Part shown: in pieces, positions 8,273 to 16,717 of the stretch
Position numbering within the stretch: the first letter of the stretch is position 1
How the letters are laid out: every line of letters starts with the position of its first letter
Assembly: GCF_039939195.1 (NCBI RefSeq)
Contig: NZ_JBDUUH010000011.1
Coordinates: 150,851 to 214,850, forward strand
DNA: 64,000 bases
From: Foliimonas ilicis
Lineage (GTDB): Bacteria; Pseudomonadota; Alphaproteobacteria; Rhizobiales; Rhizobiaceae
Direction of reading: 5' to 3'
Translations under genes and position numbers: made by a program
The notes under the pieces: model-generated
What the model was told of the DNA's origin: nothing
The model's input: the letters and a program-made list of their open reading frames with translations, nothing else
The model's database searches: none

Positions 8273-10291
8273 TCAGTTGGCCTCAGGCAGCACCAGTTCC
8301 TGACCGGGAACGATGCGGCCCGGATCGCCACGCAGAACCGGATTGAGGTTCAGGATTTCCAGATAACGATTGCCATTGCCGAGCTTTTCATTAGCGATGG
8401 ACCACAGCGACTGGCCGGGCTGCACCCGGTAGGACGCAGGAACCGGCTTCACCGATGCCGTCGAAGCAGGCTGCACTCCGGCGGGTGCCGGAGCCGCATC
8501 GCTGCGCTTTTCCGGCTCAGGCGTGGGCGCATTGGCAGGCGGCGCAGCCTTTGCCGGGACTTCCTGCGCAGCCTTGTTTTCGATTGGCCCCAAGCCTTCC
8601 TTCAGCTTCTTCTGAACATCGGCCAGAATTGCCTCATCCGGCTTCATGTCGCGCGCATGGCTCCACTGGAAAGTGGCCTCCAGCTTGCGGCCGACGCGCC
8701 AGTAAGCGTCGCCAAGGTGATCGTTCAGCACAGCATCGTCGGGCTTCAAGGAAACCGCACGTTCCAGTTCGGTCACAGCTTCATCGAAGCGGCCAAGGCG
8801 GTAATAAGCCCAGCCGAGCGAATCGACGATATAGCCATCGCTCGGACGAAGCTCAACGGCCTTGCGGATCATCTCCAGGCCTTCTTCAAGCTTCATATTC
8901 ATATCGACCCATGAATAGCCGAGATAATTCAGCACCTGCGGCTGGTCGGGGAACAGTTCCAGCGCCTTGTGGAAATTCGGCTCCGCCTTCGGCCATTCCT
9001 TCAGGCGCTCATAGGCGATGCCGCGCTGGTAGAAGATGTTCCAATCGGCATTCGTCGGCTCTTTCAGACGATCGACCGCCTTGTCGTAAAGTGCCGCCGC
9101 AGACTTATAGTCTTCCTTCGACGCATAGACGCCGCCGAGCGCCAGATAGGCGCGCATATCGTCCGGGTCACCATCCAGAAGCGCCTGCAGATGCTGGATC
9201 GCCTCGTCATGGCGGTCGAGATCGGCAAGGTTCAGACCAAGCTGGAGTTCCGAAACGCGCTTGAGCGGCGAGGTATCGGGAATGCGCTCGTAGAAGGAAA
9301 TCGCTTCTTCCGGGCGCTCCTGCTGTTCGGCAACGCCTGCAAGCTGCAGAAGTGCGGTATCGCTGTCGGGCTTCAGCGCAAGCGCATATTGCAGATAGAG
9401 CCGCACGAAGGATTCGCCGCCGCCACGGTTGAGCGCGGCAGACAGATTCAACAGGATTTCGCTGGCGCCATCAGATGGATTGGCAATCAGCGGCTCGATC
9501 TTTTCGCCTTTTTCGATCTTTTCGCGCAGCGCGATCAGCGGAAGGCGACCAGATGCGAACTCCTCAGCCTTGCTTATGACGGCAAGAGCCTTGTCTTTCT
9601 CACCCTGCCTCGACAGGAAAATCGCGTAGGATTCAGCTGCGCGCAGCCATGTTTCGGGTGCAGCACTGCCAGCGGCGACATTGTCGATGGTCGCCGTATA
9701 GGCTTCATCGGCCTGCTTTTTCATGCCGGCGACATCAGCCACCAGCGCGCGGTGGTAGCTGGCGAACAGCGTATACCACTCAGGCCCTTCGAGCTTTTGC
9801 AGCGTGGCTACGGCATCGGCGTTTTCGCCCATGCCCTGCTCTGCCCATGCCGACATGATGCGCGTGATGAGACGGTCGAGATCGGATTCCAGCGAAAGCT
9901 TCAGCAGCGTATGTGCGCTCTGGAATTCTTTCTTGCGGAATGCATCGACGGCCAGCGCAACGCGGGAAAAGCGCTCGACATCGGGAACCGCTTTCAGCTT
10001 TTCGGCATAGGGCAGCGATTCTTCGAAACGTCCCTGCGCGATCAGCGAAAGCATCAGGCTCTGTTGCAGCGACTGGTTGTCCGGGTCAAAGGCCAGCGCA
10101 CGCTTGTAATAAGCGATGGCGCTGTCGAGATCGTTATCGACCTCGGCAACACGCGCTGCGAGATAAGCGCCCGAAAACGAGCTGATCTGGACCTGTTCTT
10201 CGGTCTGCTTGGTGAAGGCCGGCTGCAAGGTGAGCATGACGCCCGCCAGAGCGGTGACGCCCGCAAACCATTTGATCCGTTCCTGCAGCAT
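8273..10291 (-). CDS. TPR-repeat exported protein with C-terminal LysM domain
   Basis: A 672-residue protein. A signal peptide or anchor occupies about residues 8-27. A long array of tetratricopeptide repeats follows (for example AYYKRALAFDPDN, YYRLGRFDEAVTELERAVSLKPDD, LGDAYWRVGRKLEA). Next come an Ala/Pro-rich linker at about 575-615 and a LysM domain at the very end (YRVQPGQSLWSIANEKLG through IVPGQELVLPEAN). TPR arrays scaffold protein complexes and LysM binds peptidoglycan, so a periplasmic assembly role at the cell wall is a reasonable inference. An AAGGGAAATC precedes the ATG. It lies downstream of the polyprenyl synthase gene on the same strand. Confidence 0.85.
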   Translation of the reverse strand: MLQERIKWFAGVTALAGVMLTLQPAFTKQTEEQVQISSFSGAYLAARVAEVDNDLDSAIAYYKRALAFDPDNQSLQQSLMLSLIAQGRFEESLPYAEKLKAVPDVERFSRVALAVDAFRKKEFQSAHTLLKLSLESDLDRLITRIMSAWAEQGMGENADAVATLQKLEGPEWYTLFASYHRALVADVAGMKKQADEAYTATIDNVAAGSAAPETWLRAAESYAIFLSRQGEKDKALAVISKAEEFASGRLPLIALREKIEKGEKIEPLIANPSDGASEILLNLSAALNRGGGESFVRLYLQYALALKPDSDTALLQLAGVAEQQERPEEAISFYERIPDTSPLKRVSELQLGLNLADLDRHDEAIQHLQALLDGDPDDMRAYLALGGVYASKEDYKSAAALYDKAVDRLKEPTNADWNIFYQRGIAYERLKEWPKAEPNFHKALELFPDQPQVLNYLGYSWVDMNMKLEEGLEMIRKAVELRPSDGYIVDSLGWAYYRLGRFDEAVTELERAVSLKPDDAVLNDHLGDAYWRVGRKLEATFQWSHARDMKPDEAILADVQKKLKEGLGPIENKAAQEVPAKAAPPANAPTPEPEKRSDAAPAPAGVQPASTASVKPVPASYRVQPGQSLWSIANEKLGNGNRYLEILNLNPVLRGDPGRIVPGQELVLPEAN

Positions 10292-10421
10292 GATTTCCCT
10301 TCCCGCAGTCCGCTATAAATATGCAAGACTCAATTCGATGGCATGGTGCAAAAGCATGGCCTTTTTGGGATCGTCGTTCAATCCGCCATCATTCACAATG
10401 AAGACAGCGAATATTTCGACA

Positions 10422-11453
10422 TCAGGCAACGCGGCTGATGCAGAAATCGATAACGTCGATCAGTGCCGATTTCTGCGGCGTCGCATCCAAAGGTGCCAAC
10501 GCATCGCGGGCAATTTCGCCGAAGTGGCGCGCCCTGCCGATCGTGTCGGCAATCGCACCGTGCCGCGCCATCAGTCCCATTGCCTTGTCGAGTGCAGCGT
10601 CATCGGTGACGTTTTCCTCGATCGCCTTCTTCCAGAATTCGCGCTCCGTGCCGGTGCCGCGCCTGTAGGCCAGAATGACCGGCAGGGTGACTTTGCCTTC
10701 GCGGAAATCGTCGCCGACATTCTTGCCGAGATCAGCACTCGAGCCGCCATAATCCAGCGCATCATCGATCAACTGGAATGCCAGGCCGAGATTCATGCCG
10801 TAGGAGCGCAAGGCCGAACGGTGGTTCTTCGAGGCACCAGCAATCACCGGGCCGACTTCGGCGGCGGCTGAAAACAGCGCGGCGGTCTTTGCCTTGATGA
10901 CTGCGAAATGCTCGTCCTCGGTGGTTTCGAGGTTCTTGGCCGCTGCAAGCTGCATGACCTCGCCTTCGGCAATCACCGAAGCGGCGGTCGACAGAATATC
11001 GAGCGCTTCGAGCGAACCGACATCCACCATCATGCGGAAGGCCTGGCCGAGAAGGAAGTCGCCGACCAGAACGCTGGCCTGGTTGCCCCAGATCATGCGC
11101 GCGGTTTTCTTGCCGCGGCGCATGCCGCTTTCATCGACCACATCGTCATGCAGAAGCGTTGCCGTGTGCATGAATTCTACGCTGGTCGCGAGCTTTACAT
11201 GGCCCTCGCCTTCATAGCCGAACATCTGCGCGGCAGCGAGCGTAACCATAGGTCGCAAACGCTTGCCGCCGGAAGAGATCAGATGATTGGCGATTTCCGG
11301 TATCATTTCGACATCGGAGCCAGCCTTGGAGAGAATAAGCTTGTTCACGCGAGCCATATCGCCCGCTGTCAGGTCGATGAGGTGCTTTATCGACGCGCTT
11401 CCACGCTTTCCGTCTTCAAGGTTGAGCACAACACCCACTATCGATACTCCCAC
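10422..11453 (-). CDS. ispB: Polyprenyl (octa/decaprenyl) diphosphate synthase
   Basis: It elongates farnesyl diphosphate with isopentenyl units to make the ubiquinone side chain. Both aspartate-rich motifs are present: LLHDDVVDE (first) and LIDDALDYGG (second). GGKRLRP upstream binds the substrate, and KTAALFSAAAEVG is also typical. The frame opens with a GTG at 11453. A second GTG at 11438 has GGGAG eight bases ahead of it and may be the true start. Chain length cannot be read from sequence with certainty; a decaprenyl product is usual in Rhizobiales. Confidence 0.93.
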   Translation of the reverse strand: MGVSIVGVVLNLEDGKRGSASIKHLIDLTAGDMARVNKLILSKAGSDVEMIPEIANHLISSGGKRLRPMVTLAAAQMFGYEGEGHVKLATSVEFMHTATLLHDDVVDESGMRRGKKTARMIWGNQASVLVGDFLLGQAFRMMVDVGSLEALDILSTAASVIAEGEVMQLAAAKNLETTEDEHFAVIKAKTAALFSAAAEVGPVIAGASKNHRSALRSYGMNLGLAFQLIDDALDYGGSSADLGKNVGDDFREGKVTLPVILAYRRGTGTEREFWKKAIEENVTDDAALDKAMGLMARHGAIADTIGRARHFGEIARDALAPLDATPQKSALIDVIDFCISRVA

Positions 11454-11608
11454 AATTCTTGCATGGCCGAAAATAACGCGCCGTGCATAGCATGGATTCT
11501 AGGGCCGTAAAGGTATGAACGGCAAGGGGCGAATTGGCGCGGACGTTCTAAGTTACGATTCTGAGCAATGCGATTTACTTTGAACCAACAACCTGCAAAT
11601 TTCAGCAC

Positions 11609-11833
11609 ATGATCGAACTCATCAGAACCAATGACGCCGTCGTTATTTCTTTCGCGCAATCACTTCTTCGCGATGCGGGCATAGAATGTCTCGTCGCGGA
11701 CGAGAATATGAGCGTTCTGGACGGCTCCATCGGCGTATTGCCGAAGCGAATCCTCGTTGCGGACGACGAAATCGATCAGGCGAAACGCCTGCTCAACGAT
11801 GCCGGCATCGGCAACGAAATCAGCAAGACCTGA
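11609..11833 (+). CDS. DUF2007-family small protein
   Basis: A 74-residue protein with the compact alpha/beta signal-transducing fold of DUF2007. It starts MIELIRTNDAVVISFAQSLL, has a central GIECLVADENMSVLDGSIG, then RILVADDEIDQAKRLLNDAGI. These small proteins resemble PII-like or ACT-like modules, but no ligand is established. It is divergent from ispB and its 3' end lies 13 bases before the methyltransferase start, so the two probably share a transcript. Confidence 0.85.
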   Translation: MIELIRTNDAVVISFAQSLLRDAGIECLVADENMSVLDGSIGVLPKRILVADDEIDQAKRLLNDAGIGNEISKT

Positions 11834-11846
11834 CAGCACCCGCCAT

Positions 11847-12629
11847 ATGATCGATGCCGTGACCGAAGCACAAACGACGCTCGACGCATTTCACCGCGGC
11901 AATTTCTGGCTGGTACAGCCCGCGCGCGGTGCGCATCGCTCCGGCACCGATGCGCTTATGCTGGCAGCAGCCGTCCCATCGACTTTCTCAGGAAAGCTTG
12001 CGGATTTCGGCGCTGGTGCAGGCGCTGCCGGTCTTGCGGTCGCTTCGCGCTGTTCTGCCTGCAAAGTCGTTCTCATCGAGAAATCCGGCGAGATGGCAAG
12101 CTATGCCCGCCGGACCCTCGCGCACCTCAACAACGCCCATCTGGCAGAGCGTGCGGACGTGATCGAGGCAGATCTGACGCTTGCCGGAAAGGCACGGCGC
12201 GATGCCGGCCTTGCCGACAATTGCCTCGACTATGTCATCATGAACCCGCCCTTCAACGCCCCCCGTGACCGCGCAACGCCCGACGTGCTGCGCAAGGAAG
12301 CGCATGTGATGGAAGACGGGCTGTTCGAGCATTGGGTTCGCAGTGCAGCCGCCATGGTGAAGCCGCGCGGCGGTCTGGCGATCATCGCGCGTCCGCAATC
12401 GCTCGCCTCCATACTAAGCGCGCTCGAAGGCCGCTTCGGCAATGCCGAGATCGTGCCGGTCCATCCGCGCACGGACGCGGCTGCAATCCGCATCATATTG
12501 CGTGCGGTGCGCGCGTCGCGCGGCGGCCTCAGCCTCAAGCCCGCACTCATCGCCCACGGCGAAGGCCGCGAGTTTTCGCAGCGCGCCGACGACATAAACA
12601 ACGGACGGGCATCGCTTTTTGGTGATTGA
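11847..12629 (+). CDS. SAM-dependent methyltransferase, TrmN6-like (COG4123)
   Basis: A class I methyltransferase of 260 residues. The SAM-binding loop DFGAGAGAAGLAVA is near residue 52, and the NPPF catalytic motif (VIMNPPFNAPRD) near 130. NPPF is typical of enzymes that methylate exocyclic amines of adenine or glutamine. The N-terminal GNFWLVQPARGAHRSGTDALML block is characteristic of the family that includes tRNA1(Val) A37 N6-methyltransferase. The true substrate is not proven. I chose the ATG at 11847 because this conserved block follows soon after it; the frame is open further upstream but overlaps the DUF2007 gene. Confidence 0.88.
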   Translation: MIDAVTEAQTTLDAFHRGNFWLVQPARGAHRSGTDALMLAAAVPSTFSGKLADFGAGAGAAGLAVASRCSACKVVLIEKSGEMASYARRTLAHLNNAHLAERADVIEADLTLAGKARRDAGLADNCLDYVIMNPPFNAPRDRATPDVLRKEAHVMEDGLFEHWVRSAAAMVKPRGGLAIIARPQSLASILSALEGRFGNAEIVPVHPRTDAAAIRIILRAVRASRGGLSLKPALIAHGEGREFSQRADDINNGRASLFGD

Positions 12630-12712
12630 ACCGTGAGCGGCATTGTGTTCGGGCTGCAAATCCCTACATCCGAAACAAGCAAACTCGCAACAAATGACGG
12701 AGATGACTGCCT

Positions 12713-13585
12713 GTGGTGAAACGGATTTTCAATCGCCTGCTTCCAAAAGCGTTCCGCTCAGAGGCGATCACCATTCCAGTCATCAGGCTTCACGGAACGA
12801 TCCAGACAGGCGGCGGCGCGTTCAGGCAGTCGCTTTCACTGGCTTCCACGGCGGGCCTCATCGAAAAGGCCTTCGCATTCCAGAAGGCGCCCGCAGTCGC
12901 CATCTCGATCAATTCGCCCGGCGGATCTCCGGTCCAGTCGCGCCTGATCTTCAAGCGTATCCGCGATCTGGCCGAAGAAAAGAACAAGACGGTTCTGGTT
13001 TTCATCGAGGATGTCGCCGCATCCGGCGGCTATATGATTGCGGTTGCGGGCGATGAGATTTTCGCCGACCCGTCATCCATCGTCGGCTCCATCGGCGTCG
13101 TTTCCGCCTCTTTCGGCTTCACCGACCTCATGAAGAAGGTCGGCGTCGAGCGCCGCGTTTATACGGCTGGTGCCAACAAATCCGTGCTCGATCCTTTCAA
13201 GCCGGAGAAGCAGGAAGACATCGAGCGGCTGAAAGCGTTGCAGCTCGACGTGCATGCAACCTTCATCGATCTCGTCAAAAGCCGCCGTGGCGCAAAGCTG
13301 GTCGACGATCCCGAAATGTTTACCGGCCTGTTCTGGACCGGCAGCAAAGGTGTCGAGCTTGGGCTGGTCGATGCACTGGGCGACATGCGCGGCGTGCTGC
13401 GCGATCGCTACGGCCCCAAGACCAAGCTGCAACTGGTGACGCAGCCGCGCGGCTTCCTTGGAAAACGCCTCGGGCTTTTCGGCTCAAAAGACACATTTTC
13501 GCCACCTGACATCGCAGCTTCAGCCGCCAATGGCTTGATGGACGCGGCACAGGAGCGTGCGCTTTGGTCTCGTTTTGGACTTTGA
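12713..13585 (+). CDS. S49-family serine peptidase (SohB/SppA-like)
   Basis: A 290-residue single-domain member of the signal-peptide-peptidase A family. The Ser-Lys dyad can be placed at Ser104 in VAASGGYM and Lys156 in GANKSVLDPF. INSPGGSPVQS near residue 70 forms the oxyanion region. There is no obvious N-terminal membrane helix, unlike E. coli SppA and SohB, so it may be cytoplasmic or peripheral; this is inferred. The start is a GTG at 12713, with a second GTG immediately after it. It follows the methyltransferase gene by 83 bases. Confidence 0.9.
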   Translation: MVKRIFNRLLPKAFRSEAITIPVIRLHGTIQTGGGAFRQSLSLASTAGLIEKAFAFQKAPAVAISINSPGGSPVQSRLIFKRIRDLAEEKNKTVLVFIEDVAASGGYMIAVAGDEIFADPSSIVGSIGVVSASFGFTDLMKKVGVERRVYTAGANKSVLDPFKPEKQEDIERLKALQLDVHATFIDLVKSRRGAKLVDDPEMFTGLFWTGSKGVELGLVDALGDMRGVLRDRYGPKTKLQLVTQPRGFLGKRLGLFGSKDTFSPPDIAASAANGLMDAAQERALWSRFGL

Positions 13586-13660
13586 ATTTCTGGCGGAACA
13601 GCGCTAGATTGTAAATTGGCTCCCGGTTTTGGCCGGGGTTTCAATGGAAAGGCAACAGAA

Positions 13661-13846
13661 ATGCCGCAGATCATTTTCTTCGCGCTCGTTGGCATCGTCG
13701 CTTATGTCGGTTACCGCTCCTTCGTAAAAGAAGCGCAGCGCGTGACCGCGAAAGTACGCCGACAGGAGCAGCAATCGGTAAATGGAGCGAACGGAACGCT
13801 CGTAAAAGATCCCAAGACCGGCGAATATCGTCTGGCGAAAGACTGA
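13661..13846 (+). CDS. Small single-helix membrane protein, conserved hypothetical
   Basis: A 61-residue protein. One membrane helix occupies residues 4-18 (IIFFALVGIVAYVGY), then a basic amphipathic region with QRVTAKVRRQEQQ, and a LVKDPKTGEYRLAKD tail. The tail resembles the short DPxTGxYR motif seen in several small alphaproteobacterial membrane proteins. The ATG at 13661 puts the helix at the N-terminus. It ends ten bases before ispE, so it is likely the first gene of a small operon with ispE and moaB. Function unknown. Confidence 0.75.
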   Translation: MPQIIFFALVGIVAYVGYRSFVKEAQRVTAKVRRQEQQSVNGANGTLVKDPKTGEYRLAKD

Positions 13847-13856
13847 ACCGTATTCC

Positions 13857-14726
13857 GTGGATCCAGATGTCTCGTTCGCGGTCGAGCATGCGCCCGCAAA
13901 GGTCAACCTTGCGCTTCACGTAACCGGTCGCCGGGCTGACGGCTACCACCTTCTCGATAGTCTCATCGTGTTCACCGCCCATGGCGATCGCCTGACATTC
14001 AGTCCGGCACAGCGCGATTCTTTTTCAGTCACCGGGCCGTTTTCAGCTTCCGTGCCGAATGATGAAGGCAATCTAGTTTTGCGCGCGCGCGTTCTGCTGC
14101 GCGAGGCTTTTCCTGAAGCAAGAAAACCCGTTTCCATCGCTCTCGAAAAGAACCTGCCCGTCGCTTCCGGCATCGGCGGCGGCTCCAGCGATGCGGCGGC
14201 TACGCTGCGCGCCTTGGCGCGCCATTGGGGTTTAGAGGGGCAGGATCGCATCGACGCAATCGCGCTTTCGCTCGGGGCGGACGTTCCGATGTGCCTCACC
14301 GGGCGGCCACTTCTGGCCAGCGGAATCGGCGACATCATGCAGCCCCTGAACAGCTTTCCCGAACTCAATTTGGTTCTGGTAAATCCGGGCATCGCCCTTT
14401 CGACACCTGCCGTTTTCAAGGCTTTGCAATCCACCGACAATGCGCCCCTGCCCGCTCTGCCATCAGCGCTCGATTTTACCGCGTTGATCGAATGGCTGGA
14501 GACAACGCGCAACGATCTTCAGGATGCGGCCACGCAGATCGTTCCCGAAATCGGTGACTCACTTTCCGCACTTCGCACCAACGGTTCGGCATTTGCGCGC
14601 ATGTCCGGCTCCGGCGCGACATGCTTCGGGCTGTTCGAAAACGCGGAAAATGCGGCCAAGGCAGCAGCATCGATTTCCGAAGCCCAACCAGACTGGTTCG
14701 TCTCATCCACCAAGGCAGTTTCATGA
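13857..14726 (+). CDS. ispE: 4-diphosphocytidyl-2-C-methyl-D-erythritol kinase
   Basis: The GHMP kinase of the MEP isoprenoid pathway; it phosphorylates the 2-hydroxyl of CDP-ME with ATP. The product has 289 residues. The N-terminal HAPAKVNLALHVTGRRADGYH contains the catalytic lysine (near 14). The glycine-rich ATP loop LPVASGIGGGSSDAAATL is near residue 100, and LGADVPMCL carries the catalytic Asp. The start is a GTG. Its TGA overlaps the ATG of moaB, so moaB is translationally coupled. Confidence 0.95.
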   Translation: MDPDVSFAVEHAPAKVNLALHVTGRRADGYHLLDSLIVFTAHGDRLTFSPAQRDSFSVTGPFSASVPNDEGNLVLRARVLLREAFPEARKPVSIALEKNLPVASGIGGGSSDAAATLRALARHWGLEGQDRIDAIALSLGADVPMCLTGRPLLASGIGDIMQPLNSFPELNLVLVNPGIALSTPAVFKALQSTDNAPLPALPSALDFTALIEWLETTRNDLQDAATQIVPEIGDSLSALRTNGSAFARMSGSGATCFGLFENAENAAKAAASISEAQPDWFVSSTKAVS

Positions 14727-15274
14727 GCAGCGAAGCGCGCCAGTTCATCCCCGTTCGCATCGCCGTTCTGACGATTTCCGATACGCGCACGCTGACCGAC
14801 GACAAATCCGGCCTGACGCTGGCCCAACGCATCGAGGAAGCCGGGCATCATCTCGCGGCGCGCGAAATCGTGACGGACGACAAGGAAAAAATCCGCGAAA
14901 CCGTCGAGAACTGGTCGAAAAATCCCGAAATCGACGTGGTAATCACCACCGGCGGCACCGGCTTCACCGGTCGCGACGTGACCCCGGAAGCGCTGGAGCC
15001 GATATTCGAAAAGCGCATGGACGGCTTTTCCGAAGTCTTTCACCGCATCTCCTACGACAAGATCGGCACATCGACCGTCCAGTCGCGCGCAACGGCTGGC
15101 GTCGTCAACGCAACCTTCGTCTTCGTGCTCCCCGGCTCCCCCGGCGCCTGCAAGGATGCATGGGACGGCATTCTGAAGCCCCAACTCGACTACCGCCACA
15201 TGCCATGCAATTTCGTGGAAATCATGCCGCGGCTGGATGAACATCTAAGGCGCGGCGGCAAGCCATCGGCTTAG
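14723..15274 (+). CDS. moaB: Molybdenum cofactor biosynthesis protein B (MoaB/Mog family)
   Basis: A 183-residue MoCF-fold protein that binds molybdopterin and probably adenylylates it. VITTGGTGFTGRDVTPEA forms the nucleotide/MPT loop (near residues 75-92), and VLPGSPGACKDAWDGIL is the second conserved loop. The ATG overlaps the ispE stop in ATGA. The stop codon TAG (15272-15274) is at the same time the left terminus of palindromic element copy 4. Confidence 0.93.
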   Translation: MSSEARQFIPVRIAVLTISDTRTLTDDKSGLTLAQRIEEAGHHLAAREIVTDDKEKIRETVENWSKNPEIDVVITTGGTGFTGRDVTPEALEPIFEKRMDGFSEVFHRISYDKIGTSTVQSRATAGVVNATFVFVLPGSPGACKDAWDGILKPQLDYRHMPCNFVEIMPRLDEHLRRGGKPSA

Positions 15275-15506
15275 AGCGGTCCCAATTTTGATGGAATCGC
15301 GAGGCGCCCCCCTCTGTCCTGCCGGACATCTCCCCCACGGGTGGGGAGATTGGCTGACACGATCCTCTGCATTCATTCTGCAATATTAGACAATTGGTGC
15401 CGAGCGTTCATGATGGAGTAATCTCCCCACCTGTGGGGGAGATGTCCGGCAGGACAGAGGGGGGCGCTGTCCCGCCGGCGTTTCTATTTAAAAATGAAAC
15501 GCGCTA
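15272..15506. repeat. Palindromic MITE-like element, copy 4
   Basis: About 235 bases with the full architecture: a TAGAGCGGTCCC left end, a TTTTGATGGAATCGCGAGG block, the CCCCCCTCTGTCCTGCCGGAC arm, a unique centre at about 15355-15415, the complementary arm, an A/T tract and a GCGCTA right end. The left end supplies the moaB stop codon. The outer 11 bases of the two ends are imperfect inverted repeats. Confidence 0.9.
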
Positions 15507-15525
15507 GGCGGTGCGACCAGCTTCC

Positions 15526-15549
15526 CTCATGCTGAGCCTGTCGAAGCAC
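15526..15549 (-). repeat. 24-base dispersed repeat, left inverted copy
   Basis: Reads CTCATGCTGAGCCTG and continues nine more bases. The exact reverse complement occurs at 16021-16044, so the two copies bound a 519-base gene-free segment as inverted repeats. A near-identical third copy is at 58014-58037. Motifs of this kind are widespread in proteobacterial genomes, so the pairing may be coincidental. Confidence 0.8.
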
Positions 15550-16020
15550 GCACAGGAATGCCACTGGCTGCGTGAACAAAAACCACCAATTTCATGTTTT
15601 TTATTCACCCCCTTTCAGCCTGCACCTATCATTCCCCCACTGTCTGAGCGGGAAGCCGGTGCGCACCGGGTATCGGTTCAGACAGCGGTGACCTCCCACT
15701 TGCGACTGCGGTAGTCGTGAGACCCGAGGGGTGAGACATGTCCGACCGAAGGTCGGCGCGTCGAAGATGCGTTCATGGCAGGAACTGACAAACCCCGCCG
15801 ATGAAACATCCCAAAGCGTGCGGAGAAACCGCGATGTTCATCTGCACTATTGAATGCAGGAGACATTGTGCCCGACCGACCGGATAGCAAAGACCGGCGG
15901 GGTGCGGACGTCGCGCCAAATATTACTTACACTAGGAAGGCACGGCCAAGCGCCCCGCTTCCCGGTTCTTTGACAATGGCCAGACGCGAAAGCGGGCGTG
16001 GCGATGATGAAATGTGTCGT
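15550..16020. other. Gene-free segment with strong hairpins, possible structured RNA or leader
   Basis: There is no convincing gene here. The minus strand shows a 32-codon frame (15776 down to 15678) ending in SRKWEVTAV. Its stop codon lies in the right arm of a perfect 8-bp stem (CTGTCTGA 15640-15647 with TCAGACAG 15678-15685), which encloses a self-complementary CCGGTGCGCACCGG (15656-15669). Another perfect hairpin, CCGACC-GAA-GGTCGG, lies at 15742-15756. The pattern resembles a leader peptide or small RNA with a terminator-like stem, but no leftward gene follows for it to control. I do not recognise the family. Confidence 0.4.
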
Positions 16021-16044
16021 GTGCTTCGACAGGCTCAGCATGAG
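16021..16044 (+). repeat. 24-base dispersed repeat, right inverted copy
   Basis: Reads GTGCTTCGACAGGCT and continues nine more bases. It is the exact reverse complement of the copy at 15526-15549 and lies just past the 3' end of the glycosyltransferase gene. Confidence 0.8.
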
Positions 16045-16064
16045 AAGCGTTAGCGCGCCCAACC

Positions 16065-16571
16065 TCAAGCGCTTTGGGCGACCCAAATCTCAGCAGGCAG
16101 ACGCCGCCTGGAAAGCCCCCGCGCCATCGCCTGCGCATTCTCAGCCTTGGCCGAAAGCGCCAGCGCCTGGCGTTTCGTAATCAGCAGGCCATCGGCCAGC
16201 GGCCGGTTTTTCGAAAACACCCGCCTTAGCAGAGGCTGGCGCGTGGCACGCGCGGGCGAAAACCGCGCAGGCCCCGGCAGAGCGCCGATATGGTCGATCA
16301 CCGCATTCATCCAGCCGTCAGCCAGCCGCGCACCCGGCTCTATGATCAGCAGCCAGTCGCCTTTAGCGGCGCGGATACCTGCCGCGATCCCGCCTTCCGT
16401 CACATAATTACAGCCAGTCTGGTCGGCGATCCGGTGCGTCTGATCCGATGAGCCATTATCGCAAACGATGACGTCGCGGATCAAACCCTCCACGACCCCG
16501 CCAATCAGCGTGGCAAGTGTGCGCGCAAGGCGCTCTTCATCGTTCTTGGTTTCGATCAGAACCGACAGCAT
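16065..16571 (-). CDS. Small family-2-like glycosyltransferase
   Basis: 168 residues with the GT-A beginning: MLSVLIETKNDEERLARTL, then VIVCDNGSSDQT near residues 35-45, which supplies the nucleotide-sugar-binding aspartate. A later GDWLLIIEPGARL segment occupies the DxD-like position with altered residues. It is shorter than most GT2 enzymes (usually over 220 residues), and the second half is basic and lacks a clear acceptor domain. It may be a minimal or inactive member. No sugar or polysaccharide genes surround it. Confidence 0.7.
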   Translation of the reverse strand: MLSVLIETKNDEERLARTLATLIGGVVEGLIRDVIVCDNGSSDQTHRIADQTGCNYVTEGGIAAGIRAAKGDWLLIIEPGARLADGWMNAVIDHIGALPGPARFSPARATRQPLLRRVFSKNRPLADGLLITKRQALALSAKAENAQAMARGLSRRRLPAEIWVAQSA

Positions 16572-16637
16572 GCTTAGCCGAATAGCCTAAAGCCGCGAAA
16601 AGCGCCAGCTATCCGAAATATCAATGGGTAGAACAAA

Positions 16638-16652
16638 GTTCTTGCTTTGTTC
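16638..16652 (+). promoter_or_regulatory. LexA (SOS) box, alphaproteobacterial GTTC-N7-GTTC type
   Basis: The sequence GTTCTTGCTTTGTTC matches the known alphaproteobacterial LexA operator GTTC-N7-GTTC exactly. It sits inside a perfect nine-base inverted repeat (AGAACAAAG 16630-16638 and CTTTGTTCT 16645-16653), about 70-120 bases before the radical SAM gene. The location between divergent genes fits an operator. Confidence 0.7.
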
Positions 16653-16717
16653 TCATTCTCGAAATAGGAATATGTTCATCAAACAAGACGAAGGCGATTC
16701 GCCGGAGGCACAGGAAA

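Noticed and set aside
8969..10318. A 449-codon frame opposite the TPR protein
   Set aside because: Shadow of the TPR repeats in a high-GC context.
15550..16020. tmRNA, RNase P RNA or SRP RNA in the gene-free segment
   Set aside because: I looked for the core signatures (for example GAGGAAAGTCCGGGC for RNase P or the GGTCAGGTCCGGAAGGAAGCAG region for SRP) and they are not present.
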